Shown piece by piece: positions 29,094 to 38,028 of a stretch of DNA of 64,000 nt. This DNA is from SAR202 cluster bacterium Casp-Chloro-G2. GTDB lineage: Bacteria > Chloroflexota > Dehalococcoidia > Lucifugimonadales > UBA3495. The translations under genes and the position numbers were made by a program. The DNA lies in NCBI GenBank assembly GCA_002816575.1, contig MUCI01000009.1:1-64000 (forward strand). The letters run 5' to 3'. Numbering within the stretch: position 1 is the first letter of the stretch; the number at the start of each line of letters is the position of its first letter. Below the pieces are notes generated by a model that ran no database searches, was not told the origin of the DNA, and saw only the letters and a list, made by a program, of their open reading frames with translations.

Positions 29094-29114
29094 GGGTTGC
29101 TCCTAGTCCGGTCC

Positions 29115-29858
29115 CTATTCGGGGTTTTCCAGTTCGACGGCCCCGAGGGCTTCTTCGATGTCCTCTGCCTGTACCGTTACTTCGATGTTATCCAGTTCTT
29201 CGACTTCTTCAGCCCGGGGCGGCAGCACCTCGCCGTGGTAGACCCAGGTCTTGACGCCAACCTGTCCCATCGCGGTGTGCGCCTCAGCCAAGGAGTAGTC
29301 AATGTCGGCCCGAAGGGTGTGCAGGGGCACTCGGCCGATCATCAGTTTCTCGACGCGGGCAATCTCCGACCCGGTGATGCGTCCCTTGATGATGATCTTT
29401 ATGCCTTCGGCGCCCGCCTGCATGCACCTTTGCGCCGCCTGCCGCATCGCCCGGCGGTAGGCAACCCTACGCTCCAACTGCTCGGCCACGTTCCGGCCCA
29501 CCAGATAGGCGTTGGTCTCAGGGTGCTCGATCTCGACGATATTGAGCTGTATCCGGCTTTCGGTGATGGCTTCGAGCTTGGCACGCAGGTTCTTGACCCG
29601 TTCGCCGTCCCGTCCGATCAGTATCCCAGGACGGGCCGAGTGGATATTGATGACGCTGTCTTGGGCGCCGCGGTCAATCTCAACCTTGGCGATACCGGCA
29701 TCGGAGAACGCCTTGTACTCGTTCTTGATGCTATCGCGAAGCCGCAGGTCCTGGGTCACCAAGTCACGATAGGAACTGCTGTTGCCAGCGTACCAATGGG
29801 CCTTCCAGTCCTTGATGATACCCAGGCGGAAACCGTATGGGTGGGTCTTATGCCCCAT
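29115..29858 (-). CDS. rpsC: 30S ribosomal protein S3
   Basis: A 247-residue S3: MGHKTHPYGFRLGIIKDWKAHW, the KH domain SARPGILIGRDGERVKNLRA, and GRITGSEIARVEKLMIGRVPLHTLRADIDY. The last 30 or so residues after VYHGEVLPP are Glu-rich and longer than usual. It forms part of the mRNA entry helicase site. Confidence 0.96.
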   Translation of the reverse strand: MGHKTHPYGFRLGIIKDWKAHWYAGNSSSYRDLVTQDLRLRDSIKNEYKAFSDAGIAKVEIDRGAQDSVINIHSARPGILIGRDGERVKNLRAKLEAITESRIQLNIVEIEHPETNAYLVGRNVAEQLERRVAYRRAMRQAAQRCMQAGAEGIKIIIKGRITGSEIARVEKLMIGRVPLHTLRADIDYSLAEAHTAMGQVGVKTWVYHGEVLPPRAEEVEELDNIEVTVQAEDIEEALGAVELENPE

Positions 29859-29860
29859 TC

Positions 29861-30208
29861 CTAGCTCCTATTCTCGTCTTCGTCCACAACCACCATTACG
29901 TGGCTGGAGCGCTTGATTATCCGCCCGATTCGGCCTCTGGCCCGGGGCCGAAAGCGCTTAATCGACTTGGCGTTGTCTGCCGATATGTGGACGATCCGTA
30001 GATTGTCCCGGTCCATCAGCATGTTGTTCTCGGCGTTGGCCGCCGCCGACGCCACTACCTTAGCCACCGACTTCGCCCAAGGCGAGGGCAACAGATTAAG
30101 GCTATTCAGGGCGTCGTCCACCCGCTGGCCTCTTACGAGGTCCAAGATGGGCTTGAGCCTCTTTTGGGAGGTCCCCAGTGATTTGGCTAATGCTTTTACG
30201 GGTGGCAT
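29861..30208 (-). CDS. rplV: 50S ribosomal protein L22
   Basis: A 115-residue L22: AKSLGTSQKRLKPILDLVRGQ, AKSVAKVVASAAANAENN, and the tunnel loop FRPRARGRIGRIIKRSSHVMVVV. Full length, two bases upstream of rpsC. Confidence 0.96.
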   Translation of the reverse strand: MPPVKALAKSLGTSQKRLKPILDLVRGQRVDDALNSLNLLPSPWAKSVAKVVASAAANAENNMLMDRDNLRIVHISADNAKSIKRFRPRARGRIGRIIKRSSHVMVVVDEDENRS

Positions 30209-30212
30209 TGGT

Positions 30213-30497
30213 TTACCTCACCCGGCTGGTGCGTTCGGACCGTGATATATGACCGCGAAAGGTCCTGGTGGGAGAGAACTCTCCCAGCCGGTGACCGACC
30301 ATGTTTTCAGTGATGAACACCGGCACGTGCCGGCGGCCGTCATGGACCCCAATCGTCAACCCAACCATCTCTGGCATGATCATGGAGGCGCGGGCCCAAG
30401 TCCGAATGACCGTGTTGGCCCCGGAGCGCTGCACCGCTTCCACGTGTTTCATCAATTTGGGATGGACGTAAGGTCCCTTTTTAATCGAACGGGACAT
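30213..30497 (-). CDS. rpsS: 30S ribosomal protein S19
   Basis: A 94-residue S19 starting [15 protein letters not shown], with [39 protein letters not shown]. The frame is open far upstream into rplB, but only this ATG (one base after rplB ends) gives a normal S19. Confidence 0.96.
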   Translation of the reverse strand: MSRSIKKGPYVHPKLMKHVEAVQRSGANTVIRTWARASMIMPEMVGLTIGVHDGRRHVPVFITENMVGHRLGEFSPTRTFRGHISRSERTSRVR

Positions 30498-30498
30498 C

Positions 30499-31332
30499 TT
30501 AGCGTCTCCTGGTTCTGCGCATGATAAATTTGCTCGACGCCTTCTTCTTGCGGCGCGTCTTGTAACCCAAGGTGGGTTTGCCCCAGGGCGACTTGGGCCC
30601 CGGCATGCCGATGGGGGAGCGGCCCTCACCACCACCATGGGGGTGGTCCACTGGGTTCTTGGCCACACCGCGGACCTGCGGGCGGCGGCCCTTGTGGCGG
30701 GTTGCCCCAGCCTTGCCCAGGCTTTCATTCTTATGGTCGGGGTTGGAGAGTTGTCCCACACTGGCGCGGCAACGCAGCAACACCCGCCGCATCTCGCCAG
30801 AGGGCAGACGCACCAACACGTATTCGCCTTCCCGTGACAGCAGCTGGGCGCCGGTGCCGGCGCCCCGGACGATCTGTCCGCCCCTACCCGGAGTCAATTC
30901 CATATTGTGGACCACGGTTCCGGTAGGTATGTTCGCCAACGGCAGGCAGTTGCCCAGGCTGATCTCGGCATCCGGCCCGGACTGGACCAGGGAGCCTACC
31001 TCCAGCCCGTGGGGGGCTAGGATGTAGCTCTTCTCGCCGTCCACGTAGTAGATCAAAGCGATGCGGGTGGTCCGGTTCGGGTCGTACTCGATGGACTTTA
31101 CGCGGCCAGGGACCCCGTCCTTGATCCGCTTGAAGTCAACCTTGCGGTACATGCGCCGCGATCCGCCGCCGCGGCTCCGGGTGGTGATCCGTCCCCGGTT
31201 GTTGCGCCCGGCATGGTTCTGCTTGGCTTCGACGAGGGACTTTTCCGGCTTGGTGGCGGTGAGCTCTTCGAAAGAAGGGCGTACCGCGTTCCGGGTTCCC
31301 GGTGTTCTCGGTTTTAGATTCTTAAGCGGCAT
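30499..31332 (-). CDS. rplB: 50S ribosomal protein L2
   Basis: A 277-residue L2: [41 protein letters not shown], and the peptidyl-transferase-proximal [21 protein letters not shown]. The catalysis-linked His in HPHGGGEG is present. Canonical length and position. Confidence 0.96.
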   Translation of the reverse strand: MPLKNLKPRTPGTRNAVRPSFEELTATKPEKSLVEAKQNHAGRNNRGRITTRSRGGGSRRMYRKVDFKRIKDGVPGRVKSIEYDPNRTTRIALIYYVDGEKSYILAPHGLEVGSLVQSGPDAEISLGNCLPLANIPTGTVVHNMELTPGRGGQIVRGAGTGAQLLSREGEYVLVRLPSGEMRRVLLRCRASVGQLSNPDHKNESLGKAGATRHKGRRPQVRGVAKNPVDHPHGGGEGRSPIGMPGPKSPWGKPTLGYKTRRKKKASSKFIMRRTRRR

Positions 31333-31341
31333 GCGAGGTTT

Positions 31342-31626
31342 TTACAGCCCCTCGATCAGGTTGATGCGGTCGCCTTGCTTCAAGGTGACAACCGCTTTCT
31401 TCGTGTCGGGCCGCTGGGTGATGCGGGCGCCGTAGCGCTTCTTCTTACCCCGCAGCTTGGTGATATTCACATCCAGCACGGTTACGCTGAAGTTCTTCTC
31501 GACGGCCTCTTTGACCTCCACCTTGTTCGCCTGGGGTGCGATGTGGAAGGTGTACTTGCCGGACTCTTGCAGGAGCGTGCTTTTCTCCGTGATGGTGGGC
31601 TTGAGGAGCACGTGTTGGATATCCAT
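31342..31626 (-). CDS. rplW: 50S ribosomal protein L23
   Basis: A 94-residue L23: LLKPTITEKSTLLQESGKYTF, IAPQANKVEVKEAVEKNFSV, and the RNA-binding loop KKRYGARITQRPDTKKAVVTL. Docking site for trigger factor and SRP at the tunnel exit. Directly follows rplD. Confidence 0.95.
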   Translation of the reverse strand: MDIQHVLLKPTITEKSTLLQESGKYTFHIAPQANKVEVKEAVEKNFSVTVLDVNITKLRGKKKRYGARITQRPDTKKAVVTLKQGDRINLIEGL

Positions 31627-32571
31627 CTACGCCTGTTCCTCCGAAGAATCCCCAGTTGGAGCGTCCTGGGACGCCGTCTCAGGGGCTGCTTCTTCACCCG
31701 CGGCGGCGGTGGCGCGGCGGCGCCTGGTCCGCGGCTTGGGAGCCTCTTCTTCCGCCGGCGCCTCTGTCGGGTCAGCCGTACCTGCGGCGGCAGCAGGCGT
31801 GGCGCTGCGGCGGCGAGGCCTGGGCTTCGTTTCTTCCTCGGCAACAGCGGTCGCGGTATCTTCCGTTACGGAAACAGCCTCGTCGTCGGCTGCCTCAGGC
31901 TCGGCCGTTCCGCCGCTGGCCCATCTGGCGCCGCGGCGTCCGTGGGGCTCAACCGCAAGCGTTTCTTCCGCCCAGCGGGCCGCTTCCACGGTCATGATTA
32001 CCGTGTCCCGGGCCAACAGTTCCTGAGCGTTCAGTTGGTTGACTGGAATCGTCCAGATCTTTTTCAGGTTATGGGCCGATTGGACCACCTCTGTAACGGT
32101 CCCCATGGTGACGACCAGAGCCGATCCGCCAACTGCGAGATTCTCCAGCAATTGGGCCATGGACTTGGTCTTGCCGTCGATGGTGCTCGTGGAATCGAGA
32201 CAGAACAGACGGCTTTGGCGCGCCTTATCCGATAGCACGCAACGCAGGGCTTGCCGCTTCATGCGCTTGGGAAGGGCGGCCCGGTAGCTGCGGGGATGCG
32301 GTCCGAAGACCACGCCGCCGTGACGCCACTGGGGGGCGCGGGTGCTGCCCTGCCGGGCCCGGCCGGTGTGTTTCTGCAGCCACGGTTTGCGGCCGCCGCC
32401 GGAAACCTGCGCCCTGGTCTTCGTGTCATGGGTTCCCTGGCGCTTGTTGCCCTGGTAGATGACCATGGCTTGGTGCACCAAGGATTGGTTCATCGGCACG
32501 TTGAAGACGGCATCGTTAAGTTCGATGTTATCTAGTGTGTCGCCGCTCTGGTTTTTTACTGCAACTTGCAT
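31627..32571 (-). CDS. rplD: 50S ribosomal protein L4 with a C-terminal low-complexity extension
   Basis: A 314-residue L4; the usual length is about 205-215. The core is clear: THDTKTRAQVSGGGRKPWLQKHTGRARQGSTRAPQ region (basic tunnel loop), VVFGPHPRSYRAALPKRMKRQAL, and LNAQELLARDTVIMTVEAARW. After about residue 210 it carries some 105 residues rich in Ala, Glu, Thr and Arg, with two similar blocks (KPRPRRRSATPAAAAG and KPRTRRRRATAAAGEE). The extension keeps the frame and stops one base before rplW. Confidence 0.93.
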   Translation of the reverse strand: MQVAVKNQSGDTLDNIELNDAVFNVPMNQSLVHQAMVIYQGNKRQGTHDTKTRAQVSGGGRKPWLQKHTGRARQGSTRAPQWRHGGVVFGPHPRSYRAALPKRMKRQALRCVLSDKARQSRLFCLDSTSTIDGKTKSMAQLLENLAVGGSALVVTMGTVTEVVQSAHNLKKIWTIPVNQLNAQELLARDTVIMTVEAARWAEETLAVEPHGRRGARWASGGTAEPEAADDEAVSVTEDTATAVAEEETKPRPRRRSATPAAAAGTADPTEAPAEEEAPKPRTRRRRATAAAGEEAAPETASQDAPTGDSSEEQA

Positions 32572-32598
32572 TTGGAGATCTTATAGTCGCCGGCGCCC

Positions 32599-33216
32599 TT
32601 AGGCGCCGATCCTTCTAATCTGGACCAGGCTGTTGGTAGCCCCAGGAATGCCGCCCTTGACCAAGAGCAGATTCCGTTCGGCATCCACTTCAATGATTTC
32701 CAGGCCTTTAACGGTGATCCGGCGGTTGCCCATGTGTCCGGCCATCTTCAGGCCTTTGTAGACCTTGCCGGGAGTGGTGCCGCCGCCGATGGAACCCGGC
32801 GCCCGGGAGCGGTCCGACTGACCATGGGTCCGGGGGCCGCCACCGAATCCCCAGCGTTTCATCACGCCGGCGAATCCACGGCCCTTGGATGTTCCAATCA
32901 CGTCTACTTTCTCGCCGGCTGCGAAGATATCGACACCGACGGATTGACCCACCTGGAATTCGGTGGGGTCGTCTGCTGTCACTTCCCTAAGGAAGCGGCT
33001 GAGACGGCTGTCTTTCAGATGGCCGCTTTCAGGCTTGTTTCGCCGTTTCACATCGCCGAAACCCAGCTGGACCGCTTCGTAGCCGTCGGTCTCCTTGGTT
33101 TTGACCTGGGTTACGACACACGGGCCGGCTTGGATGACGGTAACGGGGACCACTCTACCGTCTTCACGGTAGATCTGGGTCATCCCTATTTTCTTTCCCA
33201 GGTATCCCTGGAGCAT
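32599..33216 (-). CDS. rplC: 50S ribosomal protein L3
   Basis: A 205-residue L3: [40 protein letters not shown], and [24 protein letters not shown]. Full length, second gene of the S10-type cluster. Confidence 0.96.
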   Translation of the reverse strand: MLQGYLGKKIGMTQIYREDGRVVPVTVIQAGPCVVTQVKTKETDGYEAVQLGFGDVKRRNKPESGHLKDSRLSRFLREVTADDPTEFQVGQSVGVDIFAAGEKVDVIGTSKGRGFAGVMKRWGFGGGPRTHGQSDRSRAPGSIGGGTTPGKVYKGLKMAGHMGNRRITVKGLEIIEVDAERNLLLVKGGIPGATNSLVQIRRIGA

Positions 33217-33250
33217 CGTTATTCGCCTTTGTTGATCTGAATGGTTGAGT

Positions 33251-33562
33251 CTAGAGTTTGATCGAGATATCGACGCCCGCCGGCAGGTTCAACCTGGTCA
33301 GCGAGTCTATAGTCTTCGAGGTTGGCTCCAGGATGTCGATCAAACGTTTGTGTGTGCGTATCTCAAAATGTTCGCGAGAGTCTTTGTCCACGTGGGGGCC
33401 ACGGATGACGCAGAAGCGGCGAATGTGGGTGGGCAGCGGCACCGGTCCGGCGACGCGCGCTCCGGTCCGTTCGGCCGTCTCCACGATCTGTCCGGTGGAA
33501 AGGTCCAACATCTTGTGGTCGAAGGCTTTCAAGATGATCCGTACTTTTTGCCGAGTTACCAT
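33251..33562 (-). CDS. rpsJ: 30S ribosomal protein S10
   Basis: A 103-residue S10: [43 protein letters not shown], and the C-terminal [17 protein letters not shown]. It follows fusA directly; the tuf gene usually found in this gap is absent. The 86-bp spacer carries two tandem 13-bp repeats. Confidence 0.96.
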   Translation of the reverse strand: MVTRQKVRIILKAFDHKMLDLSTGQIVETAERTGARVAGPVPLPTHIRRFCVIRGPHVDKDSREHFEIRTHKRLIDILEPTSKTIDSLTRLNLPAGVDISIKL

Positions 33563-33588
33563 AAGCCTGCTTTCTGTTCGTCCTTCTT

Positions 33589-33614
33589 ATTGGATACCGG
33601 GATTGGATACCGGG
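33589..33614. repeat. Two perfect tandem 13-bp repeats in the fusA-rpsJ spacer
   Basis: ATTGGATACCGGG occurs at 33589-33601 and again at 33602-33614, just upstream (minus strand) of rpsJ. It lies near a hairpin that encloses the fusA stop codon (GCCTAGGT 33636-33643 with ACCTAGGC 33648-33655). No known function. Confidence 0.6.
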
Positions 33615-33649
33615 TTATGAGACGCCACGGCCCTGGCCTAGGTTGAGAC

Positions 33650-35731
33650 CTAGGCTGGGACCAAAGTCCTTACGATGTGGTCCGGGACCGGCTCGTAATA
33701 CTTGAATTCCATGCTATACGAAGCCCGGCCCTGGCTGATGGAACGTAACGCAGTCGTGTACGCGAACGTCTCGCCCAGAGGCAGAAGCGCCCGCACGTAC
33801 TGCAGGTTGTCCTGGCCCTCGATGCTCTGAATCTGAGCCCGGCGGGTCCCCAGGTCACCGATCACTTCACCGAGGTATTCCTCGGGGGTCACCACTTCCA
33901 AATCAGCTATCGGCTCAAGCAGTACAGGGGCGCACTTGGGCGCGCCCTCTCTGATGGCCAGCATCCCGGCGCTCCGGAAAGCCATTTCGGAAGAGTCCAC
34001 TTGGTGGAAGCTTCCGTCCACCAGAGACACTTTTAGGTCAACCAGAGGATACCCGGCTAGAGGGCCGTTGTCTAGGGCGTCCCTCACGCCTTTTTCGACC
34101 GCAGGGATGAACTCCCTGGGGATCGCGCCCCTGGTGATGTTGTTCTCGAAGATTATGCCTTCGCCCCGCTCCAGCGGGATCAGGTCCAGTATCACGTGTC
34201 CGAACTGACCGTGTCCGCCGGTCTGACGCACGAAGCGGCCTTCAACCTGTCGCTGACTGGTCAATGTCTCGCGGTAGGAGACACGGGGCATGCCGACCTG
34301 GGCGGCGACGTTGAATTCACGGCGCATCCGGTCGACCAATACTTCAAGATGTAGTTCACCCATACCGGAGATGATCGTCTGGCCGGTCTCGTCGTTGACC
34401 GAGACTACGAAGGTCGGGTCCTCGTCGGCAAGTTTCCGCAGGGAGTCGGTCAAGCGGTCCTGATCGGCCTTGGTCGTCGGCTCGATGGCCACCGACACAA
34501 CCGGCTTGGGGAACTTGGGCGGCTCTAGAATCACCGGGCGGTCTTGGGTGCCAATGGTATCGCCGGTGAAGGTGTCCTTCAGTCCGATGGCGGCGCAGAT
34601 GTTCCCCGCGGTTACCTCATCCAGTTCTTCCCTGGAGTTGGCGTGCATGCGGAGCAGACGCCCCATGCGCTCGCGGCTGTTCTTGGTAACGTTGTTCACC
34701 ACGGCGCCGGCCTTGACCGTGCCGGAATAGACCCGCAGGAACACCAGACGGCCCACATAGGGGTCGGTGGCGACCTTGAAAGCCAGCGCCGACAACGGTT
34801 CGTCGGCATCCGGATGGCGGAGTTCAATCTCATTGGTGCGTGGGTTGATTCCTTCCACTGGGGGGGCGTCCGCAGGGGAAGGCAGGTAATCTATGATGGC
34901 GTCCAGCAGATTGTGGATTCCCTTGGCGAACATGGCGCTGCCCAGCAGCACGGGCACTATCTTCCGATCACAGGTGGCCTGCCGGAGCGCCGCCTTCAGT
35001 TCATCTTCGGAGATCTCCTCGCCTTCCAGATATTTGACCAGCAGAACTTCATCGGTCTCGGCAACCTTCTCGATAAGTTCCTGCCGGTATTGTTCGAACT
35101 GCTCGGCGAACTCGGGCGGCGTGTCCACTTCTTTCGGCCGGTCGACGTTGCCTTCATTGACCCTTCCCACCGGGTATATGGTGGCCTTGCCGGTGATCAG
35201 ATCGATCATCCCGGCGAAGGAATCTTCTGAGCCGATGGGCAGTTGGATAGCAACAGGGTTGCCGTTCAAGCGGCGGCGGATGGACTCGATCGTGCGCTCA
35301 TAGCTGGCGCCGGCCCGGTCCATTTTATTGACGAAACAGATGCGGGGGACCTTGTAGGTGTCGGCCTGCCGCCAAACGGTCTCCGACTGTGACTGGACAC
35401 CGGCAACGGCGTCGAGCACGACGATGCCGCCATCCAAAACACGGAGGCTGCGTTCCACTTCGGCGGTGAAATCGACGTGGCCGGGCGTGTCGATCACGTT
35501 GACGCGGAATTCTTTCCAGTAGGTGGTGGTTGCCGCGGCGGTGATGGTGATGCCCCTTTCTTTTTCCTGGGGCATCCAGTCCATCGCCGTATTGCCCTCG
35601 TCCACGCCACCCGCACGGTGAATACGGCCTGTGGCGAACAGGACCTGCTCAGTTACCGTGGTTTTTCCGGCGTCGATATGGGCGATAAACCCGATATTGC
35701 GGATCTTTTCGATCGGAAAGTTGTCTGCCAT
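33650..35731 (-). CDS. fusA: Elongation factor G
   Basis: A 693-residue translational GTPase driving translocation. The G1 loop FIAHIDAGKTT (15-25), G3 DTPGHVDF and G4 NKMD are intact. Domain IV motifs GGHGQFGHVILDLIP and YPLVDLKVSLVDGSFH are present, and the end GRASYSMEFKYYEPVP is normal. One copy only in this window. It lies between rpsG and rpsJ in a str-S10 fusion without tuf. Confidence 0.97.
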   Translation of the reverse strand: MADNFPIEKIRNIGFIAHIDAGKTTVTEQVLFATGRIHRAGGVDEGNTAMDWMPQEKERGITITAAATTTYWKEFRVNVIDTPGHVDFTAEVERSLRVLDGGIVVLDAVAGVQSQSETVWRQADTYKVPRICFVNKMDRAGASYERTIESIRRRLNGNPVAIQLPIGSEDSFAGMIDLITGKATIYPVGRVNEGNVDRPKEVDTPPEFAEQFEQYRQELIEKVAETDEVLLVKYLEGEEISEDELKAALRQATCDRKIVPVLLGSAMFAKGIHNLLDAIIDYLPSPADAPPVEGINPRTNEIELRHPDADEPLSALAFKVATDPYVGRLVFLRVYSGTVKAGAVVNNVTKNSRERMGRLLRMHANSREELDEVTAGNICAAIGLKDTFTGDTIGTQDRPVILEPPKFPKPVVSVAIEPTTKADQDRLTDSLRKLADEDPTFVVSVNDETGQTIISGMGELHLEVLVDRMRREFNVAAQVGMPRVSYRETLTSQRQVEGRFVRQTGGHGQFGHVILDLIPLERGEGIIFENNITRGAIPREFIPAVEKGVRDALDNGPLAGYPLVDLKVSLVDGSFHQVDSSEMAFRSAGMLAIREGAPKCAPVLLEPIADLEVVTPEEYLGEVIGDLGTRRAQIQSIEGQDNLQYVRALLPLGETFAYTTALRSISQGRASYSMEFKYYEPVPDHIVRTLVPA

Positions 35732-35804
35732 TTAGATTTGGCACTGGATACTTACTATGAAGACTGGGCGCTGGGGCCTACGGGGGAATCAACTGAAAAG
35801 TAAA

Positions 35805-36275
35805 TTACCGACGGTAGTGCACAAAGGCCCGGTTGGCTTCCGCCATCCGGTGCAACTCCTCCCTTCTACGGACGGCCGAACCCTCGCCACGGGAGGCATC
35901 CATTAATTCTTGTGCCAGTCCACGCATCATGGGCATACCGTTGCGGGCCCTGGCTCCTCTGATGATCCAGCGCATGGCAAGCGCTTCGCTGCGTGTCGCC
36001 CGGAGTTCCGTCGGTACCTGAATCGTGGAGCCGCCGATACGCTTCGGTTTTACTTCAACCGCGGGGGTGGCATTCCTGAGGGCCTGTTGGAAAACCTCTA
36101 GGGGTTCCCGATTGGATTCCGCCTGGATGATGTCGAACGCACTGTAGGTGATGCGTTGGGCAATGCTTTTCTTGCCCTTAATCATCACCCTATTGATGAA
36201 ACGGGCCAGCTCCACGTCGTTAAAACGCGGGTCGGGCGCAATCTCTCGTTTTTCAGCCGCTCGTCTTCTAGACAT
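35805..36275 (-). CDS. rpsG: 30S ribosomal protein S7
   Basis: A 156-residue S7: DPRFNDVELARFINRVMIKGKKS, PAVEVKPKRIGGSTIQVPTE, and the C-terminal EELHRMAEANRAFVHYRR. It nucleates the 30S head. It is separated from rpsL by about 139 bp, the place where S7 autoregulation acts in Escherichia coli. Confidence 0.96.
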   Translation of the reverse strand: MSRRRAAEKREIAPDPRFNDVELARFINRVMIKGKKSIAQRITYSAFDIIQAESNREPLEVFQQALRNATPAVEVKPKRIGGSTIQVPTELRATRSEALAMRWIIRGARARNGMPMMRGLAQELMDASRGEGSAVRRREELHRMAEANRAFVHYRR

Positions 36276-36414
36276 AGGTAATCACACCTGCGTTTTGGTA
36301 CCAATCGTTTGGGTCCCCTGGGAATAGATCCAACTATGGTCCAAACAAGCCATAGGAACCAGGGAAAATCTAAGGAATCAAAGCTGTAGACCTGAGTCTA
36401 CAATAACCGGCGGG
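36276..36414 (-). promoter_or_regulatory. rpsL-rpsG spacer with hairpins, possible S7 control site
   Basis: A 139-bp spacer within the operon. TGTAGAC/GTCTACA (36385-36402) forms a perfect 7-bp hairpin with a 4-nt loop just after rpsL. A second CTATGG/CCATAG pair lies nearer rpsG. In E. coli the equivalent spacer binds S7; equivalence here is inference. Confidence 0.4.
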
Positions 36415-36831
36415 CTAGTCCCGGGGCTTGATCGCTCCGTACTTGCTGCGGCCTCGCCGGCGGTCCGGCACACCCTCACAGTCGAGAGCGCTGCGGACTA
36501 CGTGGTAACGGACACCCGGCAGGTCTTTAACACGACCGCCTCGAATCAGCACCACCGAGTGTTCTTGGAGGTTATGGCCTTCACCGCCGATGTATGCGGT
36601 GACTTCCACTCCGTTGGTCAAGCGGATCCTGGCGATCTTCCGAAGAGCTGAGTTCGGCTTCTTCGGAGTCATGGTGCGCACCTGGATGCAGACACCCCGC
36701 CTCTGCGGGCAACCGGGACCCCATTTCACTCTATTCGTGAGGGAGTTCTGGACCCAGTGCATCGCCGGAGCCTTCGTCTTTTTGTGGACGGGCTTTCGGC
36801 CTTTTCTTACTAACTGATTTACTGTCGGCAT
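36415..36831 (-). CDS. rpsL: 30S ribosomal protein S12
   Basis: A 138-residue S12: [42 protein letters not shown], and [20 protein letters not shown], including the decoding-site PNSALRK loop. The start is the ATG with GAGGGG about 8 nt upstream; a 15-codon extension 5' of it would run into the promoter region. First gene of the operon. Confidence 0.96.
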   Translation of the reverse strand: MPTVNQLVRKGRKPVHKKTKAPAMHWVQNSLTNRVKWGPGCPQRRGVCIQVRTMTPKKPNSALRKIARIRLTNGVEVTAYIGGEGHNLQEHSVVLIRGGRVKDLPGVRYHVVRSALDCEGVPDRRRGRSKYGAIKPRD

Positions 36832-36867
36832 GGCGTTCCCCTCGCCGCAATGGGCGCGATATATAAC

Positions 36868-36895
36868 TCTATACAATCGACCGTGGCATTGTCAA
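36868..36895 (-). promoter_or_regulatory. Strong promoter of the ribosomal operon
   Basis: On the minus strand, TTGACA (36890-36895), a 16-nt spacer and TATAGA (36868-36873) place the start near 36861, about 30 nt before rpsL. It is the only convincing promoter found for the whole 22-kb translation operon. Confidence 0.75.
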
Positions 36896-37006
36896 CAGAT
36901 TTTACTCGTGATTCGCCTGTGCTTCAACTCCCACGTACTCGGGGGAATCCAGACGTTTCACCCGGCCAATAAGACTCCGTAGACCCTGGATCCAGCCGGA
37001 ATCTTC

Positions 37007-37035
37007 TTGACAAGCTAAGCCCCCAATCATAAAGT
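37007..37035 (+). promoter_or_regulatory. Putative promoter of cbiE-cobN
   Basis: TTGACA (37007-37012), a 17-nt spacer and TAAAGT (37030-37035) predict a start near 37042. The leader to the cbiE ATG would be about 140 nt. Confidence 0.55.
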
Positions 37036-37062
37036 AGCCCATGACTCCAATCTGCCGATCTG

Positions 37063-37096
37063 AGCCCTCGGCGCCACGAATGCCGGAGGCTTTTTT
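37063..37096 (+). terminator. Terminator-like hairpin in the cbiE leader (possible attenuator)
   Basis: AGCCCTCGGC (37063-37072) pairs with GCCGGAGGCT (37082-37091) with one C-A mismatch and one G-U, loop of 9, then six T (37091-37096). No plus-strand gene precedes it, so it lies between a promoter and cbiE as an attenuator would. No cobalamin-riboswitch core is visible around it. Confidence 0.5.
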
Positions 37097-37180
37097 AATA
37101 CCCATGACTCACCACAGCGCCCCCAGGCATACGGCCTGTAGCTTCACTCCGTCCCGACCCGCCAACGCCGGCGCCGCCAT

Positions 37181-37873
37181 ATGACATCCCAAGATGGCGG
37201 CACACGGGTTACCATTATAGGCGTGGGTCCCGGCGACAACGGATTCCTAACCCTGAAGGCAAAACAAGCGGTTGAGGAAGCCGACCTGGTGGCCGGTTTC
37301 GCGACGGTCTTGAACGTCGTCCGACCCTTCGTCAAGAATGCCGAACTCTGCCCCATGGCCTACCGCGACCAGGAAGAGGTTCTTGACTACGCCGTGGGAA
37401 AGGTGAAACAAGGCAAGAGCCTCGTCGTATGCGCCTGGGGAGACCTGAACGTGTCGGCCAAGGAGTTGCTAGACCGCGTGCGGCGGCGGGTGGACCACGT
37501 TGACCTGATCCCCGGCATCAGTTCGGTGCAGATCGCGCTGGTCCGTTCCGGCATATCCTTGGAGCATGCGGTCTTCGTCACGCTTCACGTTCGGGACGGC
37601 GCCGAATCGGCCTTGGAAGAATTGGTCCACTATATAAAGGAAGGCCGGCGGAACGTGGTCCTGCTGCCCCGACCCTACGACCTGATGCCGGCCGGTATCG
37701 CCGCTGGCGTTATCGAGGCTGGGATCTCCGGGGACCGCCAGATGACGGTCTTCCAACGCCTCACTCACGACGACGAGCAGTCTTGGAGCGGCAGCGTCAG
37801 CGAATGCGCCGCCATCACCTCCGATTTCAGCGATCTGTCGATAATGGTTTTCCACAAGCCTGACTCGGACTAG
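37181..37873 (+). CDS. cbiE: Cobalt-precorrin-7 (C5)-methyltransferase-like protein
   Basis: A 230-residue tetrapyrrole methylase. VTIIGVGPGDNGFLTLKAKQAVEEADLV is the SAM-binding N-terminus, PGISSVQIALVRSGI (111-125) is typical of CbiE/CobL-N, and the loop usually reading GDPxxxG reads GDLNVSAKE. It would methylate C5 of the corrin ring in cobalamin synthesis; the partner CbiT domain is not fused and is not in the window. The ATG sits in the loop of a hairpin (GCCGCCAT 37173-37180 with ATGGCGGC 37194-37201), and no clear ribosome site precedes it. It lies 155 bp upstream of cobN. Confidence 0.82.
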   Translation: MTSQDGGTRVTIIGVGPGDNGFLTLKAKQAVEEADLVAGFATVLNVVRPFVKNAELCPMAYRDQEEVLDYAVGKVKQGKSLVVCAWGDLNVSAKELLDRVRRRVDHVDLIPGISSVQIALVRSGISLEHAVFVTLHVRDGAESALEELVHYIKEGRRNVVLLPRPYDLMPAGIAAGVIEAGISGDRQMTVFQRLTHDDEQSWSGSVSECAAITSDFSDLSIMVFHKPDSD

Positions 37874-38028
37874 GCAGCATCAGGCACGGGCTTTCGCAAG
37901 CCCGATTCCGGTTAAAGTTAACCAGGCCTTCTAACCCACCGGTCCGCCCCCGCACGGGTTGGCGAGACCGGACAAGATATTTCACCGGCCTGCCTCGAAG
38001 GGGGAGGCTGGGAGGGACCGGTCCCAGT

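Larger units (their letters stand above)
36896..37180 (+). other. Divergent intergenic region and leader of cbiE
   Basis: About 285 bp between the rpsL promoter and cbiE. It holds the plus-strand promoter and terminator-like hairpin listed separately. A 67-codon minus-strand frame (36902-37105, MGIKKASGIRGAEG...) resembles nothing known and overlaps both, so it is not called as a gene. Confidence 0.5.

Noticed and set aside
36902-37105. 67-codon minus-strand frame upstream of rpsL (MGIKKASGIRGAEG...)
   Set aside because: No known relatives by eye, overlaps the divergent promoter and the leader hairpin of cbiE, and lies upstream of the rpsL promoter without its own clear promoter.
37874-38028. 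cbiE-cobN spacer checked for a third cobalamin riboswitch
   Set aside because: None of the B12 class signatures (GCCACTG, GGGAAGCCGG, AGACCTGCC) is present; only a 12-bp palindrome near the cobN start.
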